From Pontederia crassipes (taxonomy: Eukaryota; Streptophyta; Magnoliopsida; Commelinales; Pontederiaceae), in assembly GCA_030549335.1 (NCBI GenBank), contig CM060194.1, forward strand, positions 64,694,547 to 64,758,546: a stretch of DNA of 64,000 nt, given 5' to 3'. Positions 1-20,400 of the stretch are shown in pieces (the first letter of the stretch is position 1; each line of letters begins with the position of its first letter). A program made the translations under genes and the position numbers. The notes below the pieces were generated by a model that ran no database searches, was not told the origin of the DNA, and saw only the letters and a program-made list of their open reading frames with translations.

Positions 1-751
1 CTCATTAGCAATGGATTATGTCTGAAACTTTCTTTCCCTCCTTGCTTTGGGATCCACGGTCTATAGGATATTCTACTCGATAACCAGGTTGTGCCATATA
101 ACTTATATGAAAGCTGGCAAACAGTTCCTATTTGGTACTTGAAAAAAATGCTTTTTCTCCTTCTACACTTTATTACACCTAAGACTCCCAGTTTGCCACT
201 AGTACATGTGACAAAATGATGGTTGGAAATTTGTCACATTATAGAAATTTAGTCCTTCACAGGCTCTTCAAGTATAGGAGAAATGACTTTAACAGCATGT
301 TTTGTGTAAATTTCTTTGTTCTATGTGTGCCAACGAAATGCTCGAGATATATGATGTACATGTCATATGAAGGTTTTGACTTTTAACAAAGGACATCAGT
401 TATCAATGTATATGTTTTTGAAGTGATTATCAGTGTATATATTAAAATAAGTTCTAATGACATCACTCCTGTGGGCTTTACAGAAGACGTGATTCACTTC
501 TTTTCTTCTGCTTATTTGCTTCAAATTTGGCTTATATGAAAATGTTATGTGATTTTCATTGAATAAAGTTAGAAACATAATTCTGCAAATAGTATTAAGA
601 GAAGCATTATGTCACAATCAACTCTCTGTTGCCACTTCTAACAAATTATATACCTATTTATGTTTATTAATTTAACAGAATCAGTTATCTAATATCCAAA
701 GTTCTGTTTCTAGGAGTCTTTACCCAGTTTTTAAAATATGTCACCATTCAG

Positions 752-8450
<7,699 letters not shown>

Positions 8451-10296
8451 AGTAGCTGTTAAGAGTCGTAGTGCTGGATCCTATCAGCAAGGAATGCGTG
8501 CAGTATGCGGTTGCGATCTGACGATACTTCAGCATCCTACAGTCCCATTAAGTTTTCCTTTCAAGCTTCTGTTCAAAGATATAGCATCTGTAAGATGGTG
8601 GAAAGCTACTCGCCTAAAATATTAACCTGTATCTGAGTTCCATTGTGGTTGGAGCCAGGCTGGGTTGATAGTACAACATCGAGAGAAGCATCATGTACCA
8701 TTTCCAAGGGACCGTTGGTTCGTCCTGTTTCTTTTTTCTTACCCGTTCTAATTTTCTCTTGTAGAGATGGACTCTAAATTTTGGCCTTGTTTTTGCCAAA
8801 TTAGTACTGCGTAGTGGAGATTTTCCCCTAGTGGTGGTGCAGTAACATGGTGGTATGCTTCTTGATCTTATTTAGCAGAATTTCGTGTCCAAATCTAAGC
8901 AAAATCTGTATGTCCCGTGCACTACGAGCGCCAAATTCGTGGTAACCTTTGCGAAGTATGATATGCTTTTAAATGGTGCCAAAAAAAAACACTGAGTGGG
9001 CCAGAGTGAGTAATTTATTTTTCTTGGCAATTTTGATTTTGATTTTGATTTGTCATTAACAAAATGATGTTCTGGATTTTCCATGTATTGAGAACCAACT
9101 TCAGAGGTGATTTTTCGTTCTTTTCTGTTGGCTGCGATTGATCGCATTTGCTTTCTTGATAGCTTGTACTTACTTTCGTGTCTTGATTAATCATGTCGTG
9201 TTCCAGCAAGAAAACTAAATGAAGTCAAATTCGTGTCATCGCACAACGGAAATCAATGCTCATCGTGACATAATGCACTACGTTCATATCGTACTAACCA
9301 CGACACAAGAAAAAGAAAACTAGAAAACAATGGGCTTGGCCCTTCTTGTGGACTCTTCACGCGTTTAATTCAATTTGAAAAATTTTGTGGTGTGTATAAT
9401 AGTTTAAAAGTCTTCGTTTTGGTTGACACAAGATTGTGTACTCAAATCAACGAGCTAATTTTGTTAAAATTTTAATTTCTGGAATTATCAATTTGCTCCT
9501 GAGAATTATGATTTTGCTCTCTATTCTAAATTCCAATCAATCAAATTACTCAGATGTTAATATTTTCCTGATGAAAATGGAGTCATAAAAATTGGTGACA
9601 TCGAATATTTTAGTCATCATGCTGTAGCAACCTTTGGTATAGTAATATATGTCAAATGTTGTGGTTGGTGGACAAGCTGTTGATCACAAAAAAGGTTTCC
9701 CTGGCTGGTTTGTAAAATATTAGTCATCAGTTATCTCAGTAACCCTTCAAAAGTCTTTTTCTTTTGGGTCTATCATTTGATTTTTGTTACGATGGTTCCA
9801 CAAACCGCATCCGAAGTTTTTTTCACTGCTACTAATAATTATAATAATAATGCGTGAGTTACACTTGTATTCTTTTTACCAATATAAAAATTCGCAAATT
9901 TATTATTATTATTATTATAAACAGCTTTGGATGCTGGATTCTATCATCCATCATCCATCATAGGAGGGGGGTGGTATCGTAGGTATCCAATGACCTCGGA
10001 TCCCTGGAAGGGGTCCATCGATCATCCATCGTAATGCTCTGCTGGCTCACCCTCCTTCATACTTGGCCAACTGCCAGGCCAGGGATTGTGATGTGATGTG
10101 ATCCCTCTTCCTTGTCGATTTTATAATCAATTTTTCAATTCAGTTGTACTAAAAATCAACTCAAACTCTTTGACAGCAATCTTTCTCCTTGCGCTGACAA
10201 TGAATAAATAGATTCTTCCATTCATGAGATTAAATATTTCTTCTGTTTTTTTCCCTGAAAAAAGTAAAATATGCAGACACGCTTGTAATTGTTCCA

Positions 10297-10350
<54 letters not shown>

Positions 10351-11355
10351 TTGATTACGTTTCGGAAGATTGTTCCACCTGGTAATTGAGCAGACACGCT
10401 GCCTTGTTCCATTTCCAGTTTATTACTTTTTTTTTCGCCGTCTTTCCGCCGGGGTTTTGACCACCCAATTAATAAGTTATACATATCTTTTATTTGTTTA
10501 TTTATGTGTATATATAAAGTAGTCTTCTGGAATCAAACACGACCCCTCGACGTACTACGCACGGCACGAGAGCCCAAATTTCACGTTTTTCTTCTCTTCA
10601 TGGAGGCCTTAAATATGAATTCTAAGTTTTAAATGGGATAGAAAGGATTTAAGCTATGAGAACTTGAGTCTTTTTTTATTTTTGTAATTTGAAGTAAAAT
10701 ACATAATGATAACTTTGATCTGAATAAACTTCATAGCTAATTATTTTACGGTGCCTTCATTAAAATATTTTTTACCTTTTTGACAATTGTAGATTTTCTC
10801 TGTGTGCTCTTCTCTGATTGTGGACAAGGTTGCATGAACTTGTCGGAAGACGTAACGTTGAAAGCGACCTGATAATTGCACTGATGATCCACTCTGCAAG
10901 TTGGTCAATAAATCAATCTATGAAATAAGATTCTCAAATGGTCTCCTCATCTGCAAAATCCAAACCCCTAAATCGTTATTTTCAGTCGATGAACAGCTTT
11001 TTTTTTACTTTTATCTCATAAATAATAAATTTCCAGCACAAATGCGACCTTCATGCATCTCCGAGCTCACAATTATCAGATAAAAACATGTCGAGCAGAC
11101 AAAGTGATCCATCAAAGTATGCTGCAACATAGATATTATGTATTACAACCAAACGCTCTTAGGGATCTTTTTTTGCATCTGATATTATGAACATCATTGG
11201 TGAACGCCAAACGACTATATGTCGGGTATGTGTTTTCTCGTATAAGAAAGATACCATACAAAAAAAAATCAAATATTCTAGGAAATGTCTCATTTACAAC
11301 ATCATTAGGAGGCAGGCCAATGCTTGAACCTACAGATTCAAATTAGCCAACTCTG
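8451..11355. other. Convergent intergenic region and 3' UTRs (PP2A / LPP-delta)
   Basis: PP2A 3' UTR begins at 8451 and the LPP-delta 3' UTR, from the other strand, begins just left of 11356. I see no further coding sequence. The region is AT-rich with a short ATT run (9900-9918), TCCATCA-type repeats near 9945-9960 and 10018-10032, and the AT microsatellite listed separately. Confidence 0.6.
10299..10348. repeat. (AT)25 microsatellite
   Basis: Fifty bases of uninterrupted AT dinucleotide in the spacer between PP2A and LPP-delta. Such a tract is likely length-variable. Confidence 0.98.
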
Positions 11356-13931
11356 CTATAGATTTATATGAGAGAAGAGTGAGGGAACCAAATCAACCAC
11401 CGACCACGCAAGGCCTGCGTACTGGAGGAACCTTATCCCGGTGTCGACGTCGTATGCCTTCTGAGACGTGAAGCTCATTATCTTCTGAAGGTAGCTGGAT
11501 TGCTTGGCGTCAAGTTTGTTCTTGCCGCCATCGGAAACTTTTAGGGTCGGAACATAACAAGTTGATACTATCGGAACACCCAATGTGTTACAAACCCCAG
11601 GGAGCAGCCGTTTAGCTATAGCCTTACTGCAGAATTTCACGATAAGTATCGTGGGAATGCCAACTAAAACCCTTCCTACAAATGAGAGAACTGGGAGCTC
11701 GGGGCTGAATACGCGAGGAACATCACCATGATGGAAATTAACGTATGTTTGCTGGACTCCGCTGACCTGAAAGCAGAACGAAATGTTTTAATGCACTAGC
11801 AAGCAATTTATATGTGTGTCACTAAAAGTGAAGCCCAAATACAAGAACATATCTCTTGAAAAATAGATACAAGAACATTGTGAACCTAAGTTCTTCAAAG
11901 TTTGTTAATATCACCTATGCTAATGATAATGAGAAGACTTTTTTCTTTTATGCACGAATCAAAAACATAAACTGCATTAATCAGTTATTCATATATAACT
12001 TTTAGACGAGAGGGTCAATATCTAACAATGTTTCCAGATCTGAGTTTTTGCAAAAGAAAGACAGCTGAGAGAGCGGAGATGAATGCAACAGTATTAATAT
12101 GAACTTTGGTTGTCACATCCAAAGGGGAAGGTCGAATACATAAAACTCCAATAAAGATGAAAGGAGACTTCCACAAACTGGTGTCAAGCATGATGCATGA
12201 GGAGTGTGCAACATAATCCTTCGCAGATATAGTTTTACTTATTTCCAAATCGATGTGAGTCGTCAAAATATCACAAACAAAACACAGTAACAATGGATGC
12301 TTACTATTCCAAATGTAACACCGCTGAAGGCTGTGTGGTACTCAAAGCTTGGTGTCGGAAATTCTGGGGTAGGGTAGGCAAAGCACAATAAGATGGACAA
12401 AGTTGCCCAGAAAGAAGTAACTGCAAAGATACAAAAGAAGTGTGTCTAAGAATGGATACGAATATTCATTTTCCACAATAATGGAAATTTGTAATTAAGA
12501 AGATGAAAGCACATAGACTGTTATCACATACCATTCTGGCCAGAGATGACAAATTCGTCAATATATCCATGGATGGATAACCAAAAAGAAAGAATAATGA
12601 GCCCCAATCCTATTCCAGCCACAATATCGATCACACTGTGCATACCGAGATATATCCTCCCTAATCAAAAGTACACGATTTATAAACGTAATTCACTTAA
12701 AAGATAAATAGAGTAACAAATACTGAAAAGTGAACTACCAAGAGCATATGCCTTTTTTTTTTGTTTGGCAATAATGATCAGTATTCATCTCACTTAAGTT
12801 CTGAAAGCAGCCATTCTTATAATAAACATTAGGGAACATATGCCAAACTCACCTATGCCAATTAGTGCGACGAACAGGAAAACAAGTCCAAATCCAATGG
12901 CAATTGTGGTTTCATCACTCTGAGGGTTGTATGTGAGAAAATAGTGCAACAAATACCTGCAGCACCGGTAGCAGAGTGCATTAATAACATATAAGCAAAA
13001 GAAAACAAAATAGAATTTTATGGCATACCCTGTAGTGTTTCTTAGTTTCAGAAGAAAAGAACAGAAGAACACAACAACAGATCTAATAAAGGATTGTACC
13101 CTGACAAGCAAACTGTATTGAGACAATGCGAAGATGGCAGCCCATATTCCATGGCGTTGTCCTCCTCATCTTTAGTGGCGGTAACTCTTCTTACTGGAGG
13201 ACAACTAGGTCTAGGAGCTGACACCACATCCTATGCACCACACAACATAAATACATCATGAAGCCATTCGCGAAAGAGGCACAATACAAATATTAAATCA
13301 TCTGTATAGAAGCTGAATGCTGATCAGATATCCAACATACCTTGATTGAATTCCCAATGTAATCGCAAAAAGCTATCAATAATGTCATCTGCCTGGCCAA
13401 TCTGTTATGCCCACTCTAAAGGAACAATACGAGAAGTTCAATTAGCAACAATTACAACACATGAATATAATAGACAGCAAAATACCAACCACAAAAACTA
13501 CATACCCAGAACAGAAGAGGAAGAAATCCTGTGTAAAATGGCACCGAAACAACGCAAGACAATACCGAGAAGAAATTGTCCAACAGACGATGGTGTACCT
13601 TCTGTACAAGACATCACAATAAACGCCCAAGCTCAATACGAATGCAAGAAAGAATACAACGAAACAGAAGAAAAGAGACAATAGAAATGTCAACTCTTCT
13701 GCGTAAGCTTAAGAACGAAAAGAGCAGAAGATACAAGAGAAAACGAGGAGGTTTTCTCGCCTGCAATCTTTGAATGTAGGGAACATCGGCGAGCACGCGG
13801 CGGGACACCCACGGCTGCGTCAGCGCGCGCACACGTCTCGTGAGGTCGAACGACGACGACGCCACAACCCAACCGAGGATCGAACATAGGATCAGACCCT
13901 GCCAGAACGAAACGCCCCCGGCGACATCCAT
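11356..13931 (-). CDS. LPPD: Lipid phosphate phosphatase delta / sphingoid-phosphate phosphatase
   Basis: Integral-membrane PAP2-superfamily enzyme; the Arabidopsis counterpart (LPP-delta/SPP1) removes phosphate from long-chain-base 1-phosphates in the ER and affects ABA and stomatal signalling. Eight exons: 13761-13931, 13506-13601, 13341-13415, 13100-13230, 12853-12956, 12532-12660, 12305-12420, 11356-11766; joined in frame to 410 residues (Arabidopsis about 416). All three PAP2 motifs are intact: K114...R121-P122 (SIK/DVVSAPRP), PSSH at 146-149, and H200...D204 in GRIYLGMHSVID. Several hydrophobic segments flank them. The start ATG at 13931 gives MDVAGGVSFWQG, matching the family's short N-terminus. 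The C-terminus DTGIRFLQYAGLAWSVVDLV is a strong family signature. Intron 1 uses a GC donor (13759-13760); the other introns are GT-AG. Confidence 0.95.
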
Positions 13932-16900
13932 CTCTTCCTCTCTCTCTCCTCTCAAGAACTCAGCTGAAAGATGGCGCCTCTTTTCGACGGGAGGTGTCAA
14001 AGCAGACTCTTCGGTCAAAGAAGAGCCCGGTCAGAACCCTCGAACTTTAGCTCCTTTTCGAGAGGCAACACGGAACCACGAACGACTAGAAATTGGCTCC
14101 TTTTCACGCGAGAACACGACGATGAACCTGCGATTAACAGGAGACGAAAGGTGGCTCCTTTCTCTCCCGGCGTCTGAAAAATCCGACCGGAACGCCCGGA
14201 ATCGGTGTAAAGGCGTCCCCTTTCGCAGAAGAACACAATGATTCGAGACGGAAACACCACCTCTGAGCTGTTATTACCTTCAACTCCCACCTTTGTGGCC
14301 CTTCCCTCTCCTTCTTCCTCCTCCTCCTTCCCTTGGGCCTCAAGTTGGTAGGCAATAAATGATATCAAACAAGAATTTATCTACAGGAAAAAAATGCATA
14401 AACAGATTCCCGGTCAGAAAACTCTCGTCTTTCTGATCATAAAAGACCACTGGGATTCGTGAGTGGGGTGAAAGTTTGAATTTTCCGGTCGCTGGAAAAA
14501 AGGAAAGGGGGGCCGCGGGCGTGTTGTGGACGTTTCGCAGGGAGGAGGGAGCGCCGCGCCCCGCCCGCCACTGGGGACCAGCCAATCACAGACAGGAGGG
14601 AGGGGACCCTCCTCGAGGGAAAGGAGCGCAGAGAACAAGTTTTGGATTCTTCTTCTTAACCTGCTGCTGTCTTTGTTTGGTCTTCGCTGGACATTAACAA
14701 CTTGCCGGCTGAATCTAATGGTAGCCAGTTGTTTCATTTTTTGGGGAGGAGTTGAATAAATTGTTAAAGTTGGGAATGTCGGATTATTAGGTAATTAAAT
14801 AATTTGGTGTTTAAATGGGTTTTAGTTGAGTCAAAATGAGAAAGTTATTATTAACTTCAGATTTGAACTCCCCCTTCATTTGCGATTAAAACAAGATGTA
14901 ATGTTTCAATTCTGATGGAAATGATTAATTAGTTCATGTTAATCTTCGGTTTAATGCATTGGGCCAAGGATGATGTGGAACTGATTACGAGGAAAAGCTT
15001 AAGAATCCAGTAACTTAAAAATAAAAAAAGAATGTTAATAAAACTCACGATAAGATTAATTGATTTGTCTTTGTTTATATTCGCTCTTTCTTCTTTTTTT
15101 TTTTGGGTTGACTCATTGGTGGTGTTCAGGTTTCACAAGTTTAGATAGTTGATGGTCAACATAAGAAACGTTTACTGCTTCATCGGACTCATAATATATT
15201 CTTATGATTCTTTTCTATTAGAAAGAATCTCTATATGTGACATGAGATAAACAACATTCATCATATCAATACAATAAGCATAGTCAAATGTATTTATAGT
15301 AAATATTAATTGATCATCTTTTTTGTTGAGTTAATTTTTTGCATATTGCATTGGCGTGAAGTACTATTCCTGCATTCCTTTATAATGTACAAAATAATTT
15401 GATTCTCGTAACAATTATGTTGATGCAATTTTTTTGTCACGTTTTAGTTTAACTTCATCTTCTTTATATGATGGCTTATTATTTTATTTGACTGGCGTAT
15501 TATGTTACTTATTGAAATGACTAGTTAGGTCATCAGATTATTCTTTTATCTTCTTTGAATTGCCTCGTATACCACTGGTGTAAACTTTACCTCCCATAAG
15601 CTCACACACTATTTCTAGTATAAATTTCACCTCCTAATGAATTCGACAAAGTTTCTCTATCAATCCATTTTATAGTTTACAATCATCGACATAATATACG
15701 TATTCATGCTACATATTTTAATCTAATTATGATTGTCCATGATTTTGTAATATGAAACAGCACTTCATACAAGTGACAACAAAACATAGGTTTTATTTTT
15801 TCTTAGGGCGGCTAATAATTTTGGTCTAGCAAATCTAGGGAGGAAATATCTTTGAATATCATTTTTAATAAGAGCTTAACGAGGTTTGAACATTTGACCT
15901 CTGACTCTGATATCATGTTAAATTTAATGTGCTAATTTAAAATTTTAAATTGTTAAGAAAAAAAGATCATTAATTTTATATTCTTAATATGAACGAAAAA
16001 TAATAAAATAGAGTTCCTTACACGCGACAGTTCATTCTTTGCACCACGATCACTCATAATAGTGTTTGTGGCTACTAAATGTAGCAAACCCTAATCACAA
16101 GGCTCTTCGGTATTTCATTCCATTTTTTTCTTGTAGATTGTCCCCTTACAAGAGAATGAAATGTATTCAATTCAGCATAAGTCAAATGATTAGTTGAACG
16201 CATTTCAAACGCGATGAAGTTGTCCTATAACACGAACGGCGTAATCAAAACGTTGAAGAGCAAAGACTTATTGGTTTACATGTGCATTTATTAAAAGCTT
16301 GTAATGCAATTTCCCCTTAATCTCATTGTATAAGAAACGGATTGCAGATTAAACCGTCAATCCAATCATAAACACAACACATTGAGCTGGATATGAATGT
16401 TGAATTCCCTTTACCGACATCAAGATTCAGACAGACTTGAACCCTTCTCCTTCTCGTCCTTGGCTAATTCTCCCTTCTTCACTTCTTCCCTATTCCAACT
16501 TTCCTCGTGTGCCCATGGCGGAGAGGTTAGGACAATGATGGCTTGAGGAAAAGAAGACTTTAGATTTTTCTGACTTTTATACGTTGGTTTAAGTATAATT
16601 TTCTTTTGCAGTCCCCGGTGTCCAGGATGATAATACTTTTCATCGAAGTGTTACAAATGCGACCCTTTTGTGTGCTTGTCTGACTGGATGATAATACTTT
16701 TCATGAAGATGAGGATTCCTTTTTCACATTAATCAAAATATTACGTGGAAAAAAGTTCTGGAATTTCCACTCGCCCTCTTATGCTGTATAACTCTGAGAA
16801 TAATAACCCTATATTATAACTTTAAACTTCGATTACATAATGAAGCACACGTAACTTACATATTATCACAATTTGAACAGGAAAATAGTTCCCCGAATAT

Positions 16901-17468
16901 TAGATTTCCTAGATGCTCAGACTTATTACCATGGTTGCAAACTATATTAAGTATTCAGAAAAGCTCGGTAACCTCAGCCTCTTGAAAATCAACTGGACAG
17001 AAAAAAAAATGATTGACTATAGATGAAATAAAAAAAGAACATGCTCTTTCATAAGGCAAAAAATAGTGGCCAATAACCCAAATGTGGCATCCATGTTAAT
17101 AATGAGTACCAAGAAACAAGAAAGGAAGCAAATGGAAAGACCAAACAACAAAAGAAAACATACACCTACCGTACTCGTATCATGTTCTACACCCAGTCAA
17201 CAACATGATTAAATTCAAAGAAAAATTACCCAAATATATTTGCAAGGACATGAAAATTTCTCACTTAAATATGGTGACACTAAAAGTCTCAAAACCAGTG
17301 AGAATACAATCTCAGTCTTCAGGCAAAACATGAACCCTGAAGGCATTCTGATAAGCAAGTCCAAGCCCAAAAATTCTCCCCGTAGTCCAGGAGTCAACTT
17401 AGCCAAGCCAAAACTGGATGTGAAAGTTCTCCGATATTGTTGAATTGACCAATGGGGACAGAGATAGA
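13932..17468. other. Intergenic: LPP-delta 5' region and CCT7 3' flank
   Basis: 13932-14370 is the likely LPP-delta leader and promoter (pyrimidine-rich on the plus strand at 14280-14340). 14480-14640 is a GC-rich island with a CCAATCA box, unlike the surrounding DNA. 14760-17200 is AT-rich with no gene that I can support. A direct repeat of ggatgataatacttttcat occurs near 16627 and 16687. 17200-17468 is probably CCT7 3' UTR. Short open frames in this region have no recognisable protein signature. Confidence 0.55.
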
Positions 17469-20400
17469 TCACCGCCTTCGCATTCCTCTTCCACCACGAC
17501 CTCGGCCACGACCAGCCATCGCACTAGCAGCAGCTTCACCTTGTGCACTCTCGGACTATGACACATCGAATAGACATAAGATACATGCATCACTTGTGCA
17601 GATCATGACTTTTTAGTTGAGCAAACCAACAAACTCAAATCAAGAGAAATTAAAATGGTTTCCCACTTCCCAGAGTCCCATTATTGCATGTACTAACAAA
17701 CCAGTACTAAATCTCAACAATGATAATTCATATATAATCATTGACAGACGAAATGTTAACTCCCCAATCAGGGAAAGACAATAAAATGCATTAGATATCA
17801 TGGAGCTAACAACACAAATTATAAGTTTCACTTTTTTTTTGAGAAGGAATTATAAGTTTCACTTGCTGCTTCCAGAAACTAGCATATCAGATGAACAACA
17901 AGAACATATCACGATCAGGGCATGACAATTAAATGCATTAGATATCATGGGGCTGACAGTACAAATCACAACTTTCACTTGCCACTTCCACAAGCTAGCA
18001 TATCACATGGACAACAAGAACAAATCACAATGAGTACTTTTCTTGCTTCCAGCATGATAAGATACCACTTTGTATTAGATAGTGGATGGTTAATTAAATA
18101 GTGGGTAATTAGTGGCTGGTTAAGAAAGTAGTCGGTAATTAGTTATATTTGTAGTTTTGTTATAGTTATCGTAACTACCTTTGCATGTTATAAATACATG
18201 CATAGGTTTTAGATTTAGGGGAGCCTTTTGGAAATGTGTTGATCAGTAATGTAATTGGAGTTTAGTCCACTCCATACGGACTTATGGAGATTTATCATCT
18301 CGAATACAAATTATTAGTAGTAATTGTGTTTAAGATTCTTGCACTTTTACTATTAATAATAGTTATCCTAGTTTTATTTTAGTTGTATTTTCAGTTTGTA
18401 TCAATTACATTAATTATAGTTATCCTGTCGAATCTCATGAACATGGATCAACGAATAGAGCGGAATGGCGTCGTATGATCCATGTAGCCGACTCCACTTA
18501 GTGGGATAAGGCTTTGTTGTTGTTGTTGTTCAGTTTGTATCAATTGGTTTCAGAGCCTCAAAGATCCTAGTAGCAAATCATAAAGAAGCAGCATTCATTT
18601 AGGAGAAATCAACTTTACATATTATAAGTGAAAGCACATTCCATAAGAAGAAAAACTGAAAGTTCATATTGGTTCAAAAATTCCTCTCTTGGCCCAAAAA
18701 TGGAGTTAATCAAGTTAGGAGGCTTCAACTACACCTGCATAATATTATTATTAATTTTCTTTTCTCCGCCTTGAGGACAAGGCGAAATTTTAGGAGGGGT
18801 GTACTGATAAGATACCAAATTGTATTAGTTAGTGGCTGGTTAATTAAGTAGTGTGTAGTTAGAAGCTGTATGAGTTAGTGGCGGATTAAGAAAGTAGTGG
18901 ATAGTTAGTTATATTTGTATTTGCATGTTATAAATACATGAACTCCGCCTATGTTTTATAGCCGGTCCCAAGCCCGGATAAAGGAGGAGGGTTGTGTTAG
19001 GCCCCGACAGCCAGCGTAAAACCCTGTCGAATCTCATGAACATGGATCAACGAATAACTGCGTCGTATCCATGTAGCCGACCCCACCTAGTGGGATAAGA
19101 CTTTGTTGTTGTTTGTTGTTGTTATAAATACATGCATGGGTTTTAGATTTAGGAGAGCCTTTGAAAATGTCTTCATCGCTTATGGAATTGGAGTTTGGTC
19201 CACTCCATACGGACTTATGGAGATTTGTCATCTCGAATTGACAAGTTATTAATAGTAATTGTGTTTAAGATTCTTGCACTTTTACTACTAAAAATAGTTA
19301 TCCTAGTTTTATTTTTAGTTGTATTTTCAGTTTGTATCACGGCATACCAAATTCTGTCATAAAACATAATTATGCAAATAATAGTACAAGAGAACCTATA
19401 GCAAGAACAGGTTAAAAGAAAATTCCAACCCAATCCGGATAAGAAACCTATGATTGTATAAAGCAAGCCCATACTGCTTCACCACATCATTCAAACAAAT
19501 GGAAACCCATACTGAAATCCATGAATCATGATCACAAGTTGAGAGCGCTAACACTTAAACTCAGGAGTCAAATAATCAATCACGCACTTACAACAGTACG
19601 AACATGTTCTGTTAATAGAAAAGCTACTGTACCTTGGGGTTTTTTACAGTCTCATCTACACTCAGGATGAGACACGAAGCTTCTGTTGCAGCATTAATAG
19701 CATTAATCTGCATTCCAATTTTCAAACAAAGGGTCAACATAACCAAGACAACAAAACAAAAGAAGCTTATAACTAAAGACATGATATCTAGGAAATTACT
19801 TTCACAAGTGCAGGTTCCCAGACAAAGTTGGCGAGCGAATCTGCAATTCCACCAGTATTGATATCTACACCATAGTTTGCACCTTCTCCTGCAAAGGATG
19901 TGAATCTCAAATATCTTAGCAAAAGAGTACTATCTAGGCCTCCTTAGATGTCTTCAATCATGTGATTAAACCTCTCAAATTGACAATATATTATTGGTGT
20001 CATAATGCAGTATTTTTTCTACGAAGTAAGAATAGTTGAGCCCACATCACTAACATGGAATTGAAGTTACAAGTAAGATGTTGCAAGTAGGATCAGCTGA
20101 CGTGACACTCCTTTCATCCTTTATACACAAACAAAAGTAATACTTTTTTTTAGAAGGAAAAAGGATGATTAACCAACTGTTAACCATCCAGCCCACTTCA
20201 ATTAAAACATTTAGAAAAGGATACAAAGAGATACAATTCTCACCAAAAGAAAAGACAGCTGGTCCCCGAGAAACAAAATACCAGCAATACAAGAATGGTA
20301 GAAAGAATTTCTTGGGAACAAAAGAACGCTGGTCGCCAAAAGTAAAACTTGATTCACAGAAAATAATTTCTTGGGAAAACAGAATTTTGGGGGAAAATCT

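Larger units (their letters stand above)
18055..19339 (+). mobile_element. Miniature non-coding LTR retroelement (TRIM-like) fossil
   Basis: Two direct terminal repeats, 18055-18542 and 18805-19339, each begin TGATAAGATACCA and end GTTTGTATCA. A primer-binding site resembling that for initiator Met tRNA (ttggtttcagagc, 18545-18557) follows the left repeat. A purine tract (aggaggggtgtac, ending 18804) precedes the right repeat. The flanks cagca/cggca are a likely 5-bp target duplication. Once the nested insertions and their duplications are removed, both repeats are about 345 bp. The internal part is about 260 bp with no coding capacity, so it could only have moved with help from another element. 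The ctgaggacaag-like block before the purine tract is seen in Ty3-type elements. The repeats have clearly diverged, so it is old. It lies in CCT7 intron 13. Confidence 0.85.

Noticed and set aside
13442-14750. Many open frames of 60-134 codons
   Set aside because: They are other-frame readings of LPP-delta exons 1-2 and its GC-rich upstream region; the spliced LPP-delta model explains the coding signal.
15840-15960. Stretch resembling a Met-tRNA primer-binding region (complement of tgatatcatgttaaa)
   Set aside because: No paired terminal repeats, purine tract or target duplication found, so no element is called.
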